From contig JAKSHY010000002.1 of assembly GCA_024399135.1 (NCBI GenBank), forward strand, positions 52,238-116,237: DNA of 64,000 bases. The letters run 5' to 3'. The translations under genes and the position numbers were made by a program. Position 1 is the stretch's first letter. Every line of letters begins with the position of its first letter. This document shows, piece after piece, positions 19,251 through 27,154 of this stretch. The stretch comes from Lachnospiraceae bacterium. Lineage in GTDB: Bacteria; Bacillota; Clostridia; Lachnospirales; Lachnospiraceae. The notes beneath the pieces were generated by a model. The model was given only the letters and a program-made list of their open reading frames with translations. It was not told where the DNA came from and made no database searches.

Positions 19251-19949
19251 TTAAAAAATTGAATCGAACATATTTCCAGATGCTTTAGCTGCAGGATTAA
19301 ATGATCCTGTCTTAGTATAAGTACTAGCCTTAATTGATTCGTAGTTTGCCTGATAATCAATCATGGTAGCCTGACTTGATACTGAATATGCATAAGAACC
19401 TGCTCCCTTAAACAAATTCTTAACTGCTCCAACATCAGCCTTCTTAAAAGCTTCCTCATCAATGGAAAGTTTCAAATCATCACCTATCTTCAAGCCTGCC
19501 TTACTAAGTAAATCCTTATTAGATTCAGTAAGACTAACCAAAGAATTAGCTTTCTTCAAAACCGCTGTATTTTCTGTAGCATCAGCTTTATCAATTAAAT
19601 TATTGTAAGAAGCTGTGAAATCCTTAAGCTTTGATAAATATGCATCCTTGTCATCAGACTCAAGCTCGAGCATAGCATCTGTTTTCTTCTTAAGATCTTC
19701 TGCTGCACCCTTAACCTTAGTCAAGTCCTCTACATCTGTTGAAGTCTTAAGCTTGTTCTTGTTAACATCAAGCTTAGACAAAGAAGCATTCGAATCACCA
19801 TCCTTGGTATAGTAGGCTTTCATTAATTTTCCATAGCTTCCGTTCTTAATTGATGCATAATCAGATAAGAAATTCAAATTAGAATTCGATGAGCCAATGC
19901 TGGAAAACAATGCTGAATAATTAGTTTTTGGTTGAATACTAATTCCCAT
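19251..19949 (-). CDS. Unassigned helical secreted- or appendage-like protein
   Basis: 232 residues from the ATG at 19949, which has AAGGAGG at ideal spacing; an in-frame start at 20015 lies upstream of the predicted promoter start and is rejected. Composition is rich in S, N, K, A and D with long helices, no signal peptide, and a conserved-looking start (SIQPKTNYSALFSSIG, then LSDYASIKNGSYGKLMKAYY). It vaguely recalls flagellar hook-associated proteins in composition, but I do not recognise a family. Single-gene transcript with its own promoter and terminator. Confidence 0.75.
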   Translation of the reverse strand: MGISIQPKTNYSALFSSIGSSNSNLNFLSDYASIKNGSYGKLMKAYYTKDGDSNASLSKLDVNKNKLKTSTDVEDLTKVKGAAEDLKKKTDAMLELESDDKDAYLSKLKDFTASYNNLIDKADATENTAVLKKANSLVSLTESNKDLLSKAGLKIGDDLKLSIDEEAFKKADVGAVKNLFKGAGSYAYSVSSQATMIDYQANYESIKASTYTKTGSFNPAAKASGNMFDSIF

Positions 19950-19986
19950 ATAGCCTCCTTTCTTAACATCCTTGTTAACTAATAAT

Positions 19987-20015
19987 AGTTTAGTCCATTT
20001 TGAGTTTTTAATCAA
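19987..20015 (-). promoter_or_regulatory. Promoter of the 19251-19949 gene
   Basis: On minus, -35 TTGATT (20010-20015) and -10 TAAACT (19987-19992), 17 bases apart, about 40 bases before the ATG at 19949. Confidence 0.7.
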
Positions 20016-20086
20016 GTACTATAGTACCGTTTATGTAAATTTTTTCTAAATTTTACCCATTTTTGTTATGCACATTTAACAGTTAG

Positions 20087-20126
20087 ACTATAATGTACTA
20101 TAATGAACTATTATATGACCATAATA
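20087..20126. repeat. Short tandem AT-rich repeats
   Basis: ACTATAATG at 20087 and 20097, then ACTATTATATG at 20107 and ACCATAATA at 20118: four related units spaced 10-11 bp. They lie about 75 bases upstream of the promoter at 19987-20015 and may be an operator or an A+T-rich upstream element. Confidence 0.5.
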
Positions 20127-20167
20127 TAATTAAGCAATTACATCAATAATTTATAATGAAGTTTGCA

Positions 20168-20200
20168 AAAACAAAAAACCTTGAATCAATCAAGGTTTTC
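20168..20200 (-). terminator. Terminator after tRNA-Leu
   Basis: Perfect stem AACCTTGA/TCAAGGTT with loop TTGAT-like bases, followed on minus by TTTTGTTTTTG. It starts four bases after the tRNA 3' end. Confidence 0.85.
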
Positions 20201-20203
20201 GCA

Positions 20204-20287
20204 TGCAAGAGAAGGGACTTGAACCCTCACGAGATTGCTCTCATATGAACCTGAATCATACGCGTCTGCCAATTCCGCCACTCCTGC
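20204..20287 (-). tRNA. tRNA-Leu (CAG)
   Basis: 84 nt. The acceptor stem GCAGGAG pairs with CTCTTGC (one G-U). The D arm is AATTGGCAGACGC, the anticodon stem-loop is TATGA-TTCAGGT-TCATA with anticodon CAG, a long class-II variable arm follows (GAGAGCAATCTC), and the T arm is GGGTTCAAGTCCC. CCA is not encoded. A terminator follows directly. Confidence 0.95.
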
Positions 20288-20353
20288 AGATTAACTTACG
20301 AACGCTGTTTATAAGCTAAATCGCAAATTTCATTTTATGAGAAAGGATACATT

Positions 20354-20917
20354 ATGTCAAGACAAAACTGGAAACCTGGAAATATGCTCTATCCATTGCC
20401 TGTAGTGATGATTAGCTGTCAAAGAGAAGGTGAAAAACCTAATATTATAACCGTAGCATGGGCTGGCACTATATGCTCTGACCCTGCCATGGTATCTATT
20501 TCCGTAAGAAAAGAACGATACTCTCATCCAATCATCAGCGAAACTGGTGAATTCGTTATTAATTTAGTAACTCGTCCTCTGACGCTTGCTACAGATTTTT
20601 GCGGAGTGAAATCTGGCAAAGATATAGATAAGTTTAAGGAATGCAATTTAACTCCATTCGCCTCTAAAGTGGTTAAGGCACCTGGCATTATGGAGAGTCC
20701 TGTTTCCATAGAGTGTAAGGTTAATAACGTAGTAGAGCTTGGTACGCATGATATGTTTGTCGCAGAAGTTGTGAATATATCTGTTGATGAAAAATATATG
20801 GACGAAAACGGAAAGTTCAATCTTAATGATTCTGATTTGATTGCATATTCTCACGGCGAATATTTCACTCTTGGAGAATATGTTGGAAAATTTGGTTATT
20901 CTGTAAAGAAAAAATAA
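20354..20917 (+). CDS. Flavin reductase-like (FMN-binding split barrel) protein
   Basis: 187 residues; AAAGGA lies seven bases before the ATG. The sequence fits the flavoredoxin/flavin reductase family: YPLPVVMISCQ at the start, AWAGTICSDPAMVSISVRKERYSHPII for the FMN site, and FVINLV. It probably binds FMN and passes electrons from NAD(P)H or ferredoxin to unknown acceptors. First of two plus-strand genes with yccF 14 bases downstream. Confidence 0.9.
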   Translation: MSRQNWKPGNMLYPLPVVMISCQREGEKPNIITVAWAGTICSDPAMVSISVRKERYSHPIISETGEFVINLVTRPLTLATDFCGVKSGKDIDKFKECNLTPFASKVVKAPGIMESPVSIECKVNNVVELGTHDMFVAEVVNISVDEKYMDENGKFNLNDSDLIAYSHGEYFTLGEYVGKFGYSVKKK

Positions 20918-20931
20918 AGGAGGAATTTAAC

Positions 20932-21291
20932 ATGAGTATAATAGGCAACATTTTATGGTTCTTACTCGGTGGATTCGTAAGTGGAATCATATGGACTTTT
21001 TATGGAATTATATGGTGTATAACAATTGTTGGAATTCCTGTTGGCGTTCAGTGCTTTAAATTCGCAGGCTTAGCCTTCTTTCCTTTTGGAAAAGAAATAG
21101 TCTATGGAGGCGGAACTCTTAAACTATTATTAAACATTATCTGGTTGATCACTTCTGGTATTCCTATGGCACTGGCATATGCAGCATGGGGCTTGGTTTT
21201 GTGCATCACTGTTATAGGCGTGCCATTTGGCTTGCAATTCTTTAAATTCGCGAAGCTCGCTCTAATGCCATTAGGCGCTGAAGTACACTAA
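20932..21291 (+). CDS. YccF-domain inner-membrane protein
   Basis: 119 residues with two repeated membrane blocks of the YccF type: FYGIIWCITIVGIPVGVQCFKFAGLAFFPFG at about 25-55 and the second block ending in VIGVPFGLQFFKFAKLALMPLG. Function is not established for the family. AGGAGG precedes the ATG. It forms an operon with the flavin reductase. Confidence 0.9.
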   Translation: MSIIGNILWFLLGGFVSGIIWTFYGIIWCITIVGIPVGVQCFKFAGLAFFPFGKEIVYGGGTLKLLLNIIWLITSGIPMALAYAAWGLVLCITVIGVPFGLQFFKFAKLALMPLGAEVH

Positions 21292-21315
21292 TTTTGAATT
21301 TACCACAACAAAACT

Positions 21316-21352
21316 AAAAAAGAGGACAGTTTCTTATGAACTGTCCTCTTAT
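21316..21352. terminator. Bidirectional terminator
   Basis: Stem AGAGGACAGTT/AACTGTCCTCTT with a 7-base loop. On minus it is followed by TTTTTTAG and ends the rubrerythrin transcript; on plus it closes the flavin reductase-yccF transcript with a weaker T run. Confidence 0.88.
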
Positions 21353-21374
21353 AATAATTACAATCTTATTCAAG

Positions 21375-21410
21375 CCAAAGTGACACTCCTTGTACCAAAG
21401 AACCGTCCCT
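21375..21410 (-). repeat. REP-like palindrome, copy 1
   Basis: On minus it begins in the stop codon of the rubrerythrin gene and reads GGGACGGTTCTT, a short loop, then AAGGAGTGTC and ACTTTGG. It can fold into a 10-bp hairpin. A second copy at 24434-24470 is about 80 percent identical and likewise lies at a gene 3' end. Confidence 0.7.
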
Positions 21411-21993
21411 AAAAATATCTCTCAAGCATTCCCTTAAGAGCCTTGCCATGTCTAGCCTCATCGCGGGCCATCTCATGAACTGTATCGTGAATTGCATCAA
21501 GGTTATTTTTCTTTGCACACATAGCAAGATCGAATTTGCCCTGTGTAGCACCGAACTCACAGTCAACTCTCCACTCAAGATTTTTCTTAGTAGATGCTGT
21601 CATCTTACCTTCTAAATCTGATCCTAATAATTCTGCGAACTTAGCAGCATGCTCAGCCTCTTCGAAGGCTGCCTTTTCCCAATACATAGCGATTTCTGGA
21701 TATCCTTCTCTTGCTGCCACTCTTGCCATACAAAGATACATGCCAACCTCAGAGCACTCACCTGTAAAATTAGCCATAAGCTGCTCTAAAATATATTTTT
21801 TATCCTCTTCGCTAATATCATTATTATTCTTAACAGTTGACGCATATACACCAAACTCATGCTCTGCGGCGAGTTTAAGCTCACCCTCAACCTTAGTAAA
21901 CTTTTCACCACTTACGTGACATACTGGACACTCCTTTGGAGCCTCATCACCTTCATGTACATAACCACATACTGGGCATACCCATTTTGCCAT
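21409..21993 (-). CDS. rbr: Reverse-order rubrerythrin
   Basis: 194 residues. The rubredoxin domain is N-terminal (CPVCGYVHEG at 5-14, CPVC at about 22-25, four Cys for one iron). The ferritin-like di-iron domain follows, with ECSEVGMYLCMARVA, EEAEHAAKFAELLG and ARDEARHGKAL carrying the Glu and His ligands. This reversed layout is that of clostridial revRbr, an NADH-dependent peroxide and oxygen scavenger of anaerobes. The stop codon forms part of a REP-like repeat. A PerR site was not found by eye. Confidence 0.93.
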   Translation of the reverse strand: MAKWVCPVCGYVHEGDEAPKECPVCHVSGEKFTKVEGELKLAAEHEFGVYASTVKNNNDISEEDKKYILEQLMANFTGECSEVGMYLCMARVAAREGYPEIAMYWEKAAFEEAEHAAKFAELLGSDLEGKMTASTKKNLEWRVDCEFGATQGKFDLAMCAKKNNLDAIHDTVHEMARDEARHGKALKGMLERYF

Positions 21994-22116
21994 CTTTTTA
22001 TCCTCCTTTATTTCACTTTAAATTGTCTATATATCAAAACATTTTCTATCTCTTTTTTATTTTAGCACAAAAATATAGTAACAAGAAACAATATATGCGC
22101 CATTGGTTTACATAAC

Positions 22117-23223
22117 TTACAACGATATGTCTATTCCAGCACCTTCCATTCCTAAAGAAACCTGTGGCACACCTTCATGTGAGACAGCTGGTACAGTTAT
22201 ATTTCCACTCATAACAGGAGCAGAGTTTCCTGACAGTTTAACAGGTGCTCCTCCTGCTTCTTTCATCTTCTGCAAATGATCAAACACCGCTTTTAGATAT
22301 TCAGCGTCAGCCTTAACCATATCCTTCATTTCTTTATTACGATGCTTAATCTTCATCATTTTTAGATCCTCAGGATCCATATCTTTCTCACTAACCGTCA
22401 GTTCCTCTGTCAATTCCTCGAAGCCTAAATCCTCAAGCAGTTCCTTCATCCCATCAGCCAGTTCTTCGAACATGTCTGTTGCCATATTTCCAATAGAAGA
22501 TAGTATTTCATTTTCAGTGCGTTCAGTTATGTCAACCTCGTCATCCCCTTCATATTCTTCATATTCGTATTCTTCATCTTCATATTCTTCGTTTTCAATT
22601 TCATCTTCCACCTTAGATCCAAGACAGACTCCACCCGTCTTGGCCATTTCTTCTTCCTCTAAATGCTTCGCCTTTTTCTTAGCTACTCGTTCCATAGCTT
22701 TAGCATGAGCAATAGCTGCGTCAATTTCCTCGTTATCATATCCACCCTGCTCTTTTTCACGTTTCAGGCGAAGTGCTTCTCGTCTAGCCTGGCTTGCAGC
22801 CTGCTTCGCAGCATTAGAGGTTTTACTTCTCAAAATTTTCGAAGAAAGATTCTTAAACTGATACTTTAACTTTTTAAGTTGCAAGGAAGTATCCTTTGAC
22901 TTGATTCTACCGCTCCTCAAGGATTCAGAATATTTCTTAGTATCATCTAGTATCGAAGTCTCTTTGAGTTTAAGAGCAAGCCCCTGCCTTGGTGAATTAT
23001 CACCTCTGGTCTCTTTTTCCATCTCAGAAATCATACTATGAACTTTCTTTATATTTTTATTTGTATATGCCGAAGAGGCAGGTTCATTATTCGCCCCTGC
23101 CTTTCTGGCATTCGTATTACCCAAAGAAGTTTTAGGTGCACTATGATTAGTTATAACACCTGTTGAATTCTTCACATTCAATACATTATATGAACTTCCA
23201 ATAGTATGATTAATCGTGTTCAT
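22117..23223 (-). CDS. Unassigned acidic/coiled-coil protein
   Basis: 368 residues, no signal peptide or membrane segment. The first 90 residues are S/N-rich. A basic coiled-coil (about 115-195, repeated K/R and A-A-x-x-A patterns) is followed by a very acidic block (about 205-235, mostly E, D and Y) and then another helical region. Not recognised. It starts one base after the stop of the next gene, so the two are coupled. The contrast of basic and acidic blocks suggests a scaffold or a binding protein rather than an enzyme. Confidence 0.7.
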   Translation of the reverse strand: MNTINHTIGSSYNVLNVKNSTGVITNHSAPKTSLGNTNARKAGANNEPASSAYTNKNIKKVHSMISEMEKETRGDNSPRQGLALKLKETSILDDTKKYSESLRSGRIKSKDTSLQLKKLKYQFKNLSSKILRSKTSNAAKQAASQARREALRLKREKEQGGYDNEEIDAAIAHAKAMERVAKKKAKHLEEEEMAKTGGVCLGSKVEDEIENEEYEDEEYEYEEYEGDDEVDITERTENEILSSIGNMATDMFEELADGMKELLEDLGFEELTEELTVSEKDMDPEDLKMMKIKHRNKEMKDMVKADAEYLKAVFDHLQKMKEAGGAPVKLSGNSAPVMSGNITVPAVSHEGVPQVSLGMEGAGIDISL

Positions 23224-23224
23224 A

Positions 23225-24061
23225 TTATCCTCTAAAGTCTATATTCTGACCTATGCTCATTTCAGATTCTGTCAATACACTGTTACTTTTTTCGTTAAAG
23301 CTGAATTCTTCTATCTTTTTCATCAGTTCTTCTATCGAATTAGCACTAATTGTAACTAAATTTTCGTCTTCATCTTCTGATACCTTATTATTATCAGAAG
23401 CCTTCTTTTTACCTAAACGCTCTGTCTCTTTTTTCTTCTGGTTTCTTTTAGCTTCAGCTTTTGCTTCAGCCTTTTTCTCGGCTTTTTTAGCTTCCGCTTT
23501 CTTTTCTATTCTGGCCTTCTGATCAGCTGATGACTTCTTCAAAACTGCGAAGAAGGATGCTGTTCCATTATCATTAACCTCCATACCATAGCCTTTGACA
23601 TTGGCACCTGATTTTTCCATACTTGCCTTCATCTGACTAAGCTCAGTTTTGGCACCCATTAATATACCTTCATACTGCTTCCTATATTTTTCATCGGTTG
23701 CCATTCTCTCTATTTTTTCTTCGTCAATTAATACTACTGTCTTGTATCCATTAGCGTACTTAGCTGCATTTGCTTTGGCATTTTCTTTTTCCTTGGAGCT
23801 TACTAAAATGAAATCATAATTTCCGAATTTCTTTTTTAAATCGTTATAATACTTCTTAGCTTTTTCAGAAAGTTGTGGCTCACCGACTGTTTTTCCATAA
23901 TTATCCGCTTTACCCAACTTATTAGTCTTATCAGTCTCACTAATCTTATCTATTCCCATATTTTTGACATCAGCGTCACTTTTCTTATTGTCAGTTTTCT
24001 TTCCTATAGAGGACTGCGCCTGATATGCTCCATAACCGCCAACACCATTAATACCTGCCAT
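23225..24061 (-). CDS. Unassigned protein, resembles DUF6033-type
   Basis: 278 residues from the ATG at 24061, with GGGGGAG upstream (a GTG at 24064 is less likely). It begins AGINGVGGYGAYQAQSS, followed by a charged linker. A compact central domain (about 60-180) contains YYNDLKKKFGNYDFILVSSKEK and GTASFFAVLKKSS, and then comes an A/K/E-rich coiled coil (about 180-215). Lachnospiraceae genomes carry similar uncharacterised proteins; my recall of the DUF number is uncertain. First gene of a coupled pair. Confidence 0.65.
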   Translation of the reverse strand: MAGINGVGGYGAYQAQSSIGKKTDNKKSDADVKNMGIDKISETDKTNKLGKADNYGKTVGEPQLSEKAKKYYNDLKKKFGNYDFILVSSKEKENAKANAAKYANGYKTVVLIDEEKIERMATDEKYRKQYEGILMGAKTELSQMKASMEKSGANVKGYGMEVNDNGTASFFAVLKKSSADQKARIEKKAEAKKAEKKAEAKAEAKRNQKKKETERLGKKKASDNNKVSEDEDENLVTISANSIEELMKKIEEFSFNEKSNSVLTESEMSIGQNIDFRG

Positions 24062-24092
24062 CACTAGTCTCCCCCTTTAATCTACACTTGTA

Positions 24093-24116
24093 GGGGTGCC
24101 CCCGTACGAACACCCC
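24093..24116. other. Leader hairpin of the 22117-24061 gene pair
   Basis: GGGGTG and CACCCC separated by 12 bases, about 30 bases before the ATG at 24061. No T run follows, so it is not a simple terminator. It may affect translation of the downstream pair. Confidence 0.45.
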
Positions 24117-24271
24117 CATTTATAAAACCAATGTGTAGTACACACACAGTTTTAGAATTTAAATGGAAATCGGAATTTTTGTCTGAAACGACATATAAAT
24201 GAAACAAGAATACAGCTCTTAGATAACCTGTATCTTCTAAACAAAATATATCTCAATCCGTGAGAAAAATA

Positions 24272-24337
24272 TAGCCGAAATCCATTTCGCTAAGAAACAA
24301 AAGAAACTTCTTCTATTTCTATATTGGATATCGGCTA
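24272..24337. repeat. Long-loop inverted repeat in a 367-base gene-free stretch
   Basis: TAGCCGAAATCCA (24272-24284) and TGGATATCGGCTA (24325-24337) pair over 13 bases with one mismatch, enclosing 40 bases. On minus it is followed by TATTTTTC, so it may terminate the lipoprotein gene that stops at 24429. The rest of 24062-24428 holds the leader hairpin at 24093 and nothing else I can name. Confidence 0.45.
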
Positions 24338-24428
24338 CATTTAATAATAACTTTATATCTTTCGCAAAATTTTGCTGAACATCTTACTGATTTTTTGGCA
24401 CTTACTAATTCTAATTCCGCCCGACTTA

Positions 24429-26363
24429 CTAGTCCAAAGTGACGCTCCTTGTGACAAAAGAACCGTCCCCAATAGGCACTTTGATGCTGCCCGAAGCGTA
24501 TGGCCCATACTGATATGGTGAATACACAATATATACCGCATCACTTGTGAACTCGAAATTTGAATCATACGAAGCATCCTCATAGAAGCTATCATACATT
24601 TGACGATCCATTTCTTCATCATATGTTGGCTGTTGGAAAAACACTTCCGAATTCTCCAACCAAAAATCATATGATTTTTGGGCTACAATTTCCTTCAATT
24701 CCGCTTCTGAAAGTGGACATACATCCTTTAACGTAACAATTTTTGCATTATCAATATCAAATAAAAGGCAGGTATCAATTCCATATCCATGGGCACCTCC
24801 CCAGTATTCATAATTATTGAATGAAAGTGATATATATTTTTCGCCAACCATTGATACGAAATTAAAAGTTCTTTCAGTTTCGTACGCAAGATTGTTTTCT
24901 TTTAAATATTCGAACTCTTCATCACTTATACCCTCATCCTGAGAATCGGGATTATTATTATCATTCTCTACATTTTTCTCTTCATGCTCTTTTAGTGCTG
25001 CATTTAATTTGTCAGCATTCTTTACATTCTTAAATTCGAAGCTCTCTTCATAGTATAGATAATAATCATATCCATCCTTCTTTTGAGAACCAGAATCTTT
25101 AACAATTGCTCTTCCAAGCTCAATTCCTTTAATATTTTTATCATCTACCATAGTATCTGATGGAGCCTTTCCATCAAATTCTCCCTTGAACCAAACCTCA
25201 CTATCATTGCTTTCATCAATCACATAATATGAGTCTTCAATAACATTAAAGCCATCAACACTACCCGCATATGCATAGGTTTCAGTTGACATTGGATTAA
25301 GCTTTCTGGTATAGAGTTTTTCTGGTGAATTATTTTCTCCTGAAACCTTAACTCTATAGAATTCATGCACCTGACTACCACTTCTGTTTCCACCTTCTAT
25401 AGCATAAAAATACAGATAATCATCGACATACTTAATTACATCTGTACAGTGATTTTCTACTGCATCTATGAGAAGCTTAGATGTACCATCCTTTAAATTC
25501 ACTAATACAATCCAGTTTTCCTCTTTTCCACTTTCAGAAGATGGTCCCATTATTATATGACTTGCTATAGCCTCATCCCCATTAATCAAAGTAAAATTGT
25601 TAATATATGTGTCAAGATGAACGGAATCCAGCAAATTAAGATTCTCATCATAAGAATCAAGATTATTGTTATCAACATCCATCAAATATATTTTTCCATA
25701 ATTAGTAAGCTGATATACAACACTGTGACTATAATCTATTGTATTATGATTTTCGATTTCACTAACACGTTTATCTAAAGCTGTATATCTGTCATCCTTA
25801 CTGAAGGAATCATTTAATGGATTATAAAATGCTACATAATGTTCAGAAAAATCCACATTATAATATTTAAAATAAATCATTCCATTATAGAAGCCGTCAA
25901 GAACCATGCCGACACCGTACTCCTGGGGCACTGATATTGTCTTTAAAACATGATTTTCATCAACATAATACAATGTCTTAATACTTCCAGAAGACGTTTC
26001 ATACATTGTCGACAATGCCACCATCGCACCATCTTTAGTCTCTACGTAATCGAATAATTCTTTATCATTTGAAAGCTTGGCTAAAAGCTTATAATCATTT
26101 CTCGCTGCCAAATATATAGCTTCACTTCCAACTAAAATATTATCTTCAGTTATTTTTTCATAATCGATTCCTGTTTCTTTTCCATCATCTGCTTTAATAC
26201 CTTCAGAAGAATCAGAAGAGGCATCATCAGCTAACAAAGCTTCACTATTTTCACTTTTCGAAGATGCATCGCTTGATTCTTCGGAACTGTCAGAACCCTT
26301 ACATCCACTTATACCAAATAGTGTTAACAATATTAACATTAATGCTATGACTAATTTTTTCAT
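24429..26363 (-). CDS. DUF3298-domain lipoprotein
   Basis: 644 residues. Lipoprotein signal ends in GISGC (Cys21), followed by a D/E/S-rich linker. A beta-propeller-like sensor region covers about 60-420 (repeated YYVDEN, YFKYYN and similar strands, like DUF5050). The C-terminal domain (about 500-640) with WGGAHGYG and FEFTSDAVYIVYSPYQYGPYASG is of the DUF3298/RsiV type. Extracellular and of unknown role. Its last residues, GDGSFVTRSVTLD, are encoded by a REP-like repeat, so the native C-terminus has probably been replaced. It follows birA by ten bases. Confidence 0.8.
   Translation of the reverse strand: MKKLVIALMLILLTLFGISGCKGSDSSEESSDASSKSENSEALLADDASSDSSEGIKADDGKETGIDYEKITEDNILVGSEAIYLAARNDYKLLAKLSNDKELFDYVETKDGAMVALSTMYETSSGSIKTLYYVDENHVLKTISVPQEYGVGMVLDGFYNGMIYFKYYNVDFSEHYVAFYNPLNDSFSKDDRYTALDKRVSEIENHNTIDYSHSVVYQLTNYGKIYLMDVDNNNLDSYDENLNLLDSVHLDTYINNFTLINGDEAIASHIIMGPSSESGKEENWIVLVNLKDGTSKLLIDAVENHCTDVIKYVDDYLYFYAIEGGNRSGSQVHEFYRVKVSGENNSPEKLYTRKLNPMSTETYAYAGSVDGFNVIEDSYYVIDESNDSEVWFKGEFDGKAPSDTMVDDKNIKGIELGRAIVKDSGSQKKDGYDYYLYYEESFEFKNVKNADKLNAALKEHEEKNVENDNNNPDSQDEGISDEEFEYLKENNLAYETERTFNFVSMVGEKYISLSFNNYEYWGGAHGYGIDTCLLFDIDNAKIVTLKDVCPLSEAELKEIVAQKSYDFWLENSEVFFQQPTYDEEMDRQMYDSFYEDASYDSNFEFTSDAVYIVYSPYQYGPYASGSIKVPIGDGSFVTRSVTLD
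24434..24470 (-). repeat. REP-like palindrome, copy 2
   Basis: On minus: GGGGACGGTTCTT, loop TTGTCAC, AAGGAGCGTC, then ACTTTGG. The hairpin pairs ten positions with one G-G mismatch. It lies inside the last codons of the DUF3298 gene and supplies its stop region. Confidence 0.72.
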
Positions 26364-26373
26364 CTAATCTCCT

Positions 26374-27117
26374 TTACTGCAACACCAGGCTTACTTCACC
26401 GGCTGTAAGTGTTTCCAATGTTCCATCCTTATGTCTGACAACCAGACCAAGATCTGAATCTATTGACTCAACCAAAACCTCGTCCCCACCTACTATACAC
26501 ACATTTCGTCCAATCAGCATTGAGCGATTAATGTATTCATCTTCGTATGAGCAGTTAGGGAAGCTTTCATATATTTTCATGAACTCCTCTACCATATAAT
26601 AGGCAAGAGTTTTCCTTGCATCATTTTTCGAAATATTGGTTTTTAAATATTCATCATTGTCGAATATCGCACCAGCCCTGTTCCTAATTTCATCAGGGAA
26701 TCCACCCTCCGGCTCGAAAACATTGATTCCTATACCTACTACTAAAAAATCTGGCACTCCATTCACTATATTAGGAGAACACTCTGTCAATATTCCCGCT
26801 ATCTTCTTCTCATTCATGTAAATATCATTGACCCATTTTATCTTAGTGACACATGTGTCATCTTTTATTCTGTCTATAGCCCTGCATGCCGCAACTGCCA
26901 TAATTGTGGTCAACTTAATTGCATCCTGAACTAAACATTCAGGATGCAAAATAATAGACATATATAAACCTGTATCAGAAGGTGAAAAAAACTCTCTTCC
27001 CTTCCTTCCTTTTCCCTTAGTTTGGCTAAAGGCTACAAGTGCCATATCCTCTAATGGATGTTCATTAATCAGAATATCATTAGTAGAAGTGACCTCGTTT
27101 TGAAACTCAATTCTCAT
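26374..27117 (-). CDS. birA: Biotin-[acetyl-CoA carboxylase] ligase, no DNA-binding domain
   Basis: 247 residues, short BirA class. It contains the start STND, the biotinyl-AMP loop QTKGKGRKGREF (about 32-43), IKWVNDIY and KIAGILTE of the catalytic domain, and a small C-terminal SH3-like domain. No N-terminal helix-turn-helix is present, so it cannot act as the biotin repressor. It attaches biotin to carboxyl carrier proteins. It lies 37 bases after aspS. Confidence 0.95.
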   Translation of the reverse strand: MRIEFQNEVTSTNDILINEHPLEDMALVAFSQTKGKGRKGREFFSPSDTGLYMSIILHPECLVQDAIKLTTIMAVAACRAIDRIKDDTCVTKIKWVNDIYMNEKKIAGILTECSPNIVNGVPDFLVVGIGINVFEPEGGFPDEIRNRAGAIFDNDEYLKTNISKNDARKTLAYYMVEEFMKIYESFPNCSYEDEYINRSMLIGRNVCIVGGDEVLVESIDSDLGLVVRHKDGTLETLTAGEVSLVLQ

Positions 27118-27154
27118 AATCTGACAATTCCTTAAAAGTCATGTTTTTAATTAA

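Noticed and set aside
22472..22869. Plus-strand frames opposite the 22117-23223 gene (S/Y/F-rich)
   Set aside because: Antisense of acidic and lysine-rich codons gives such composition; no start signal is present.
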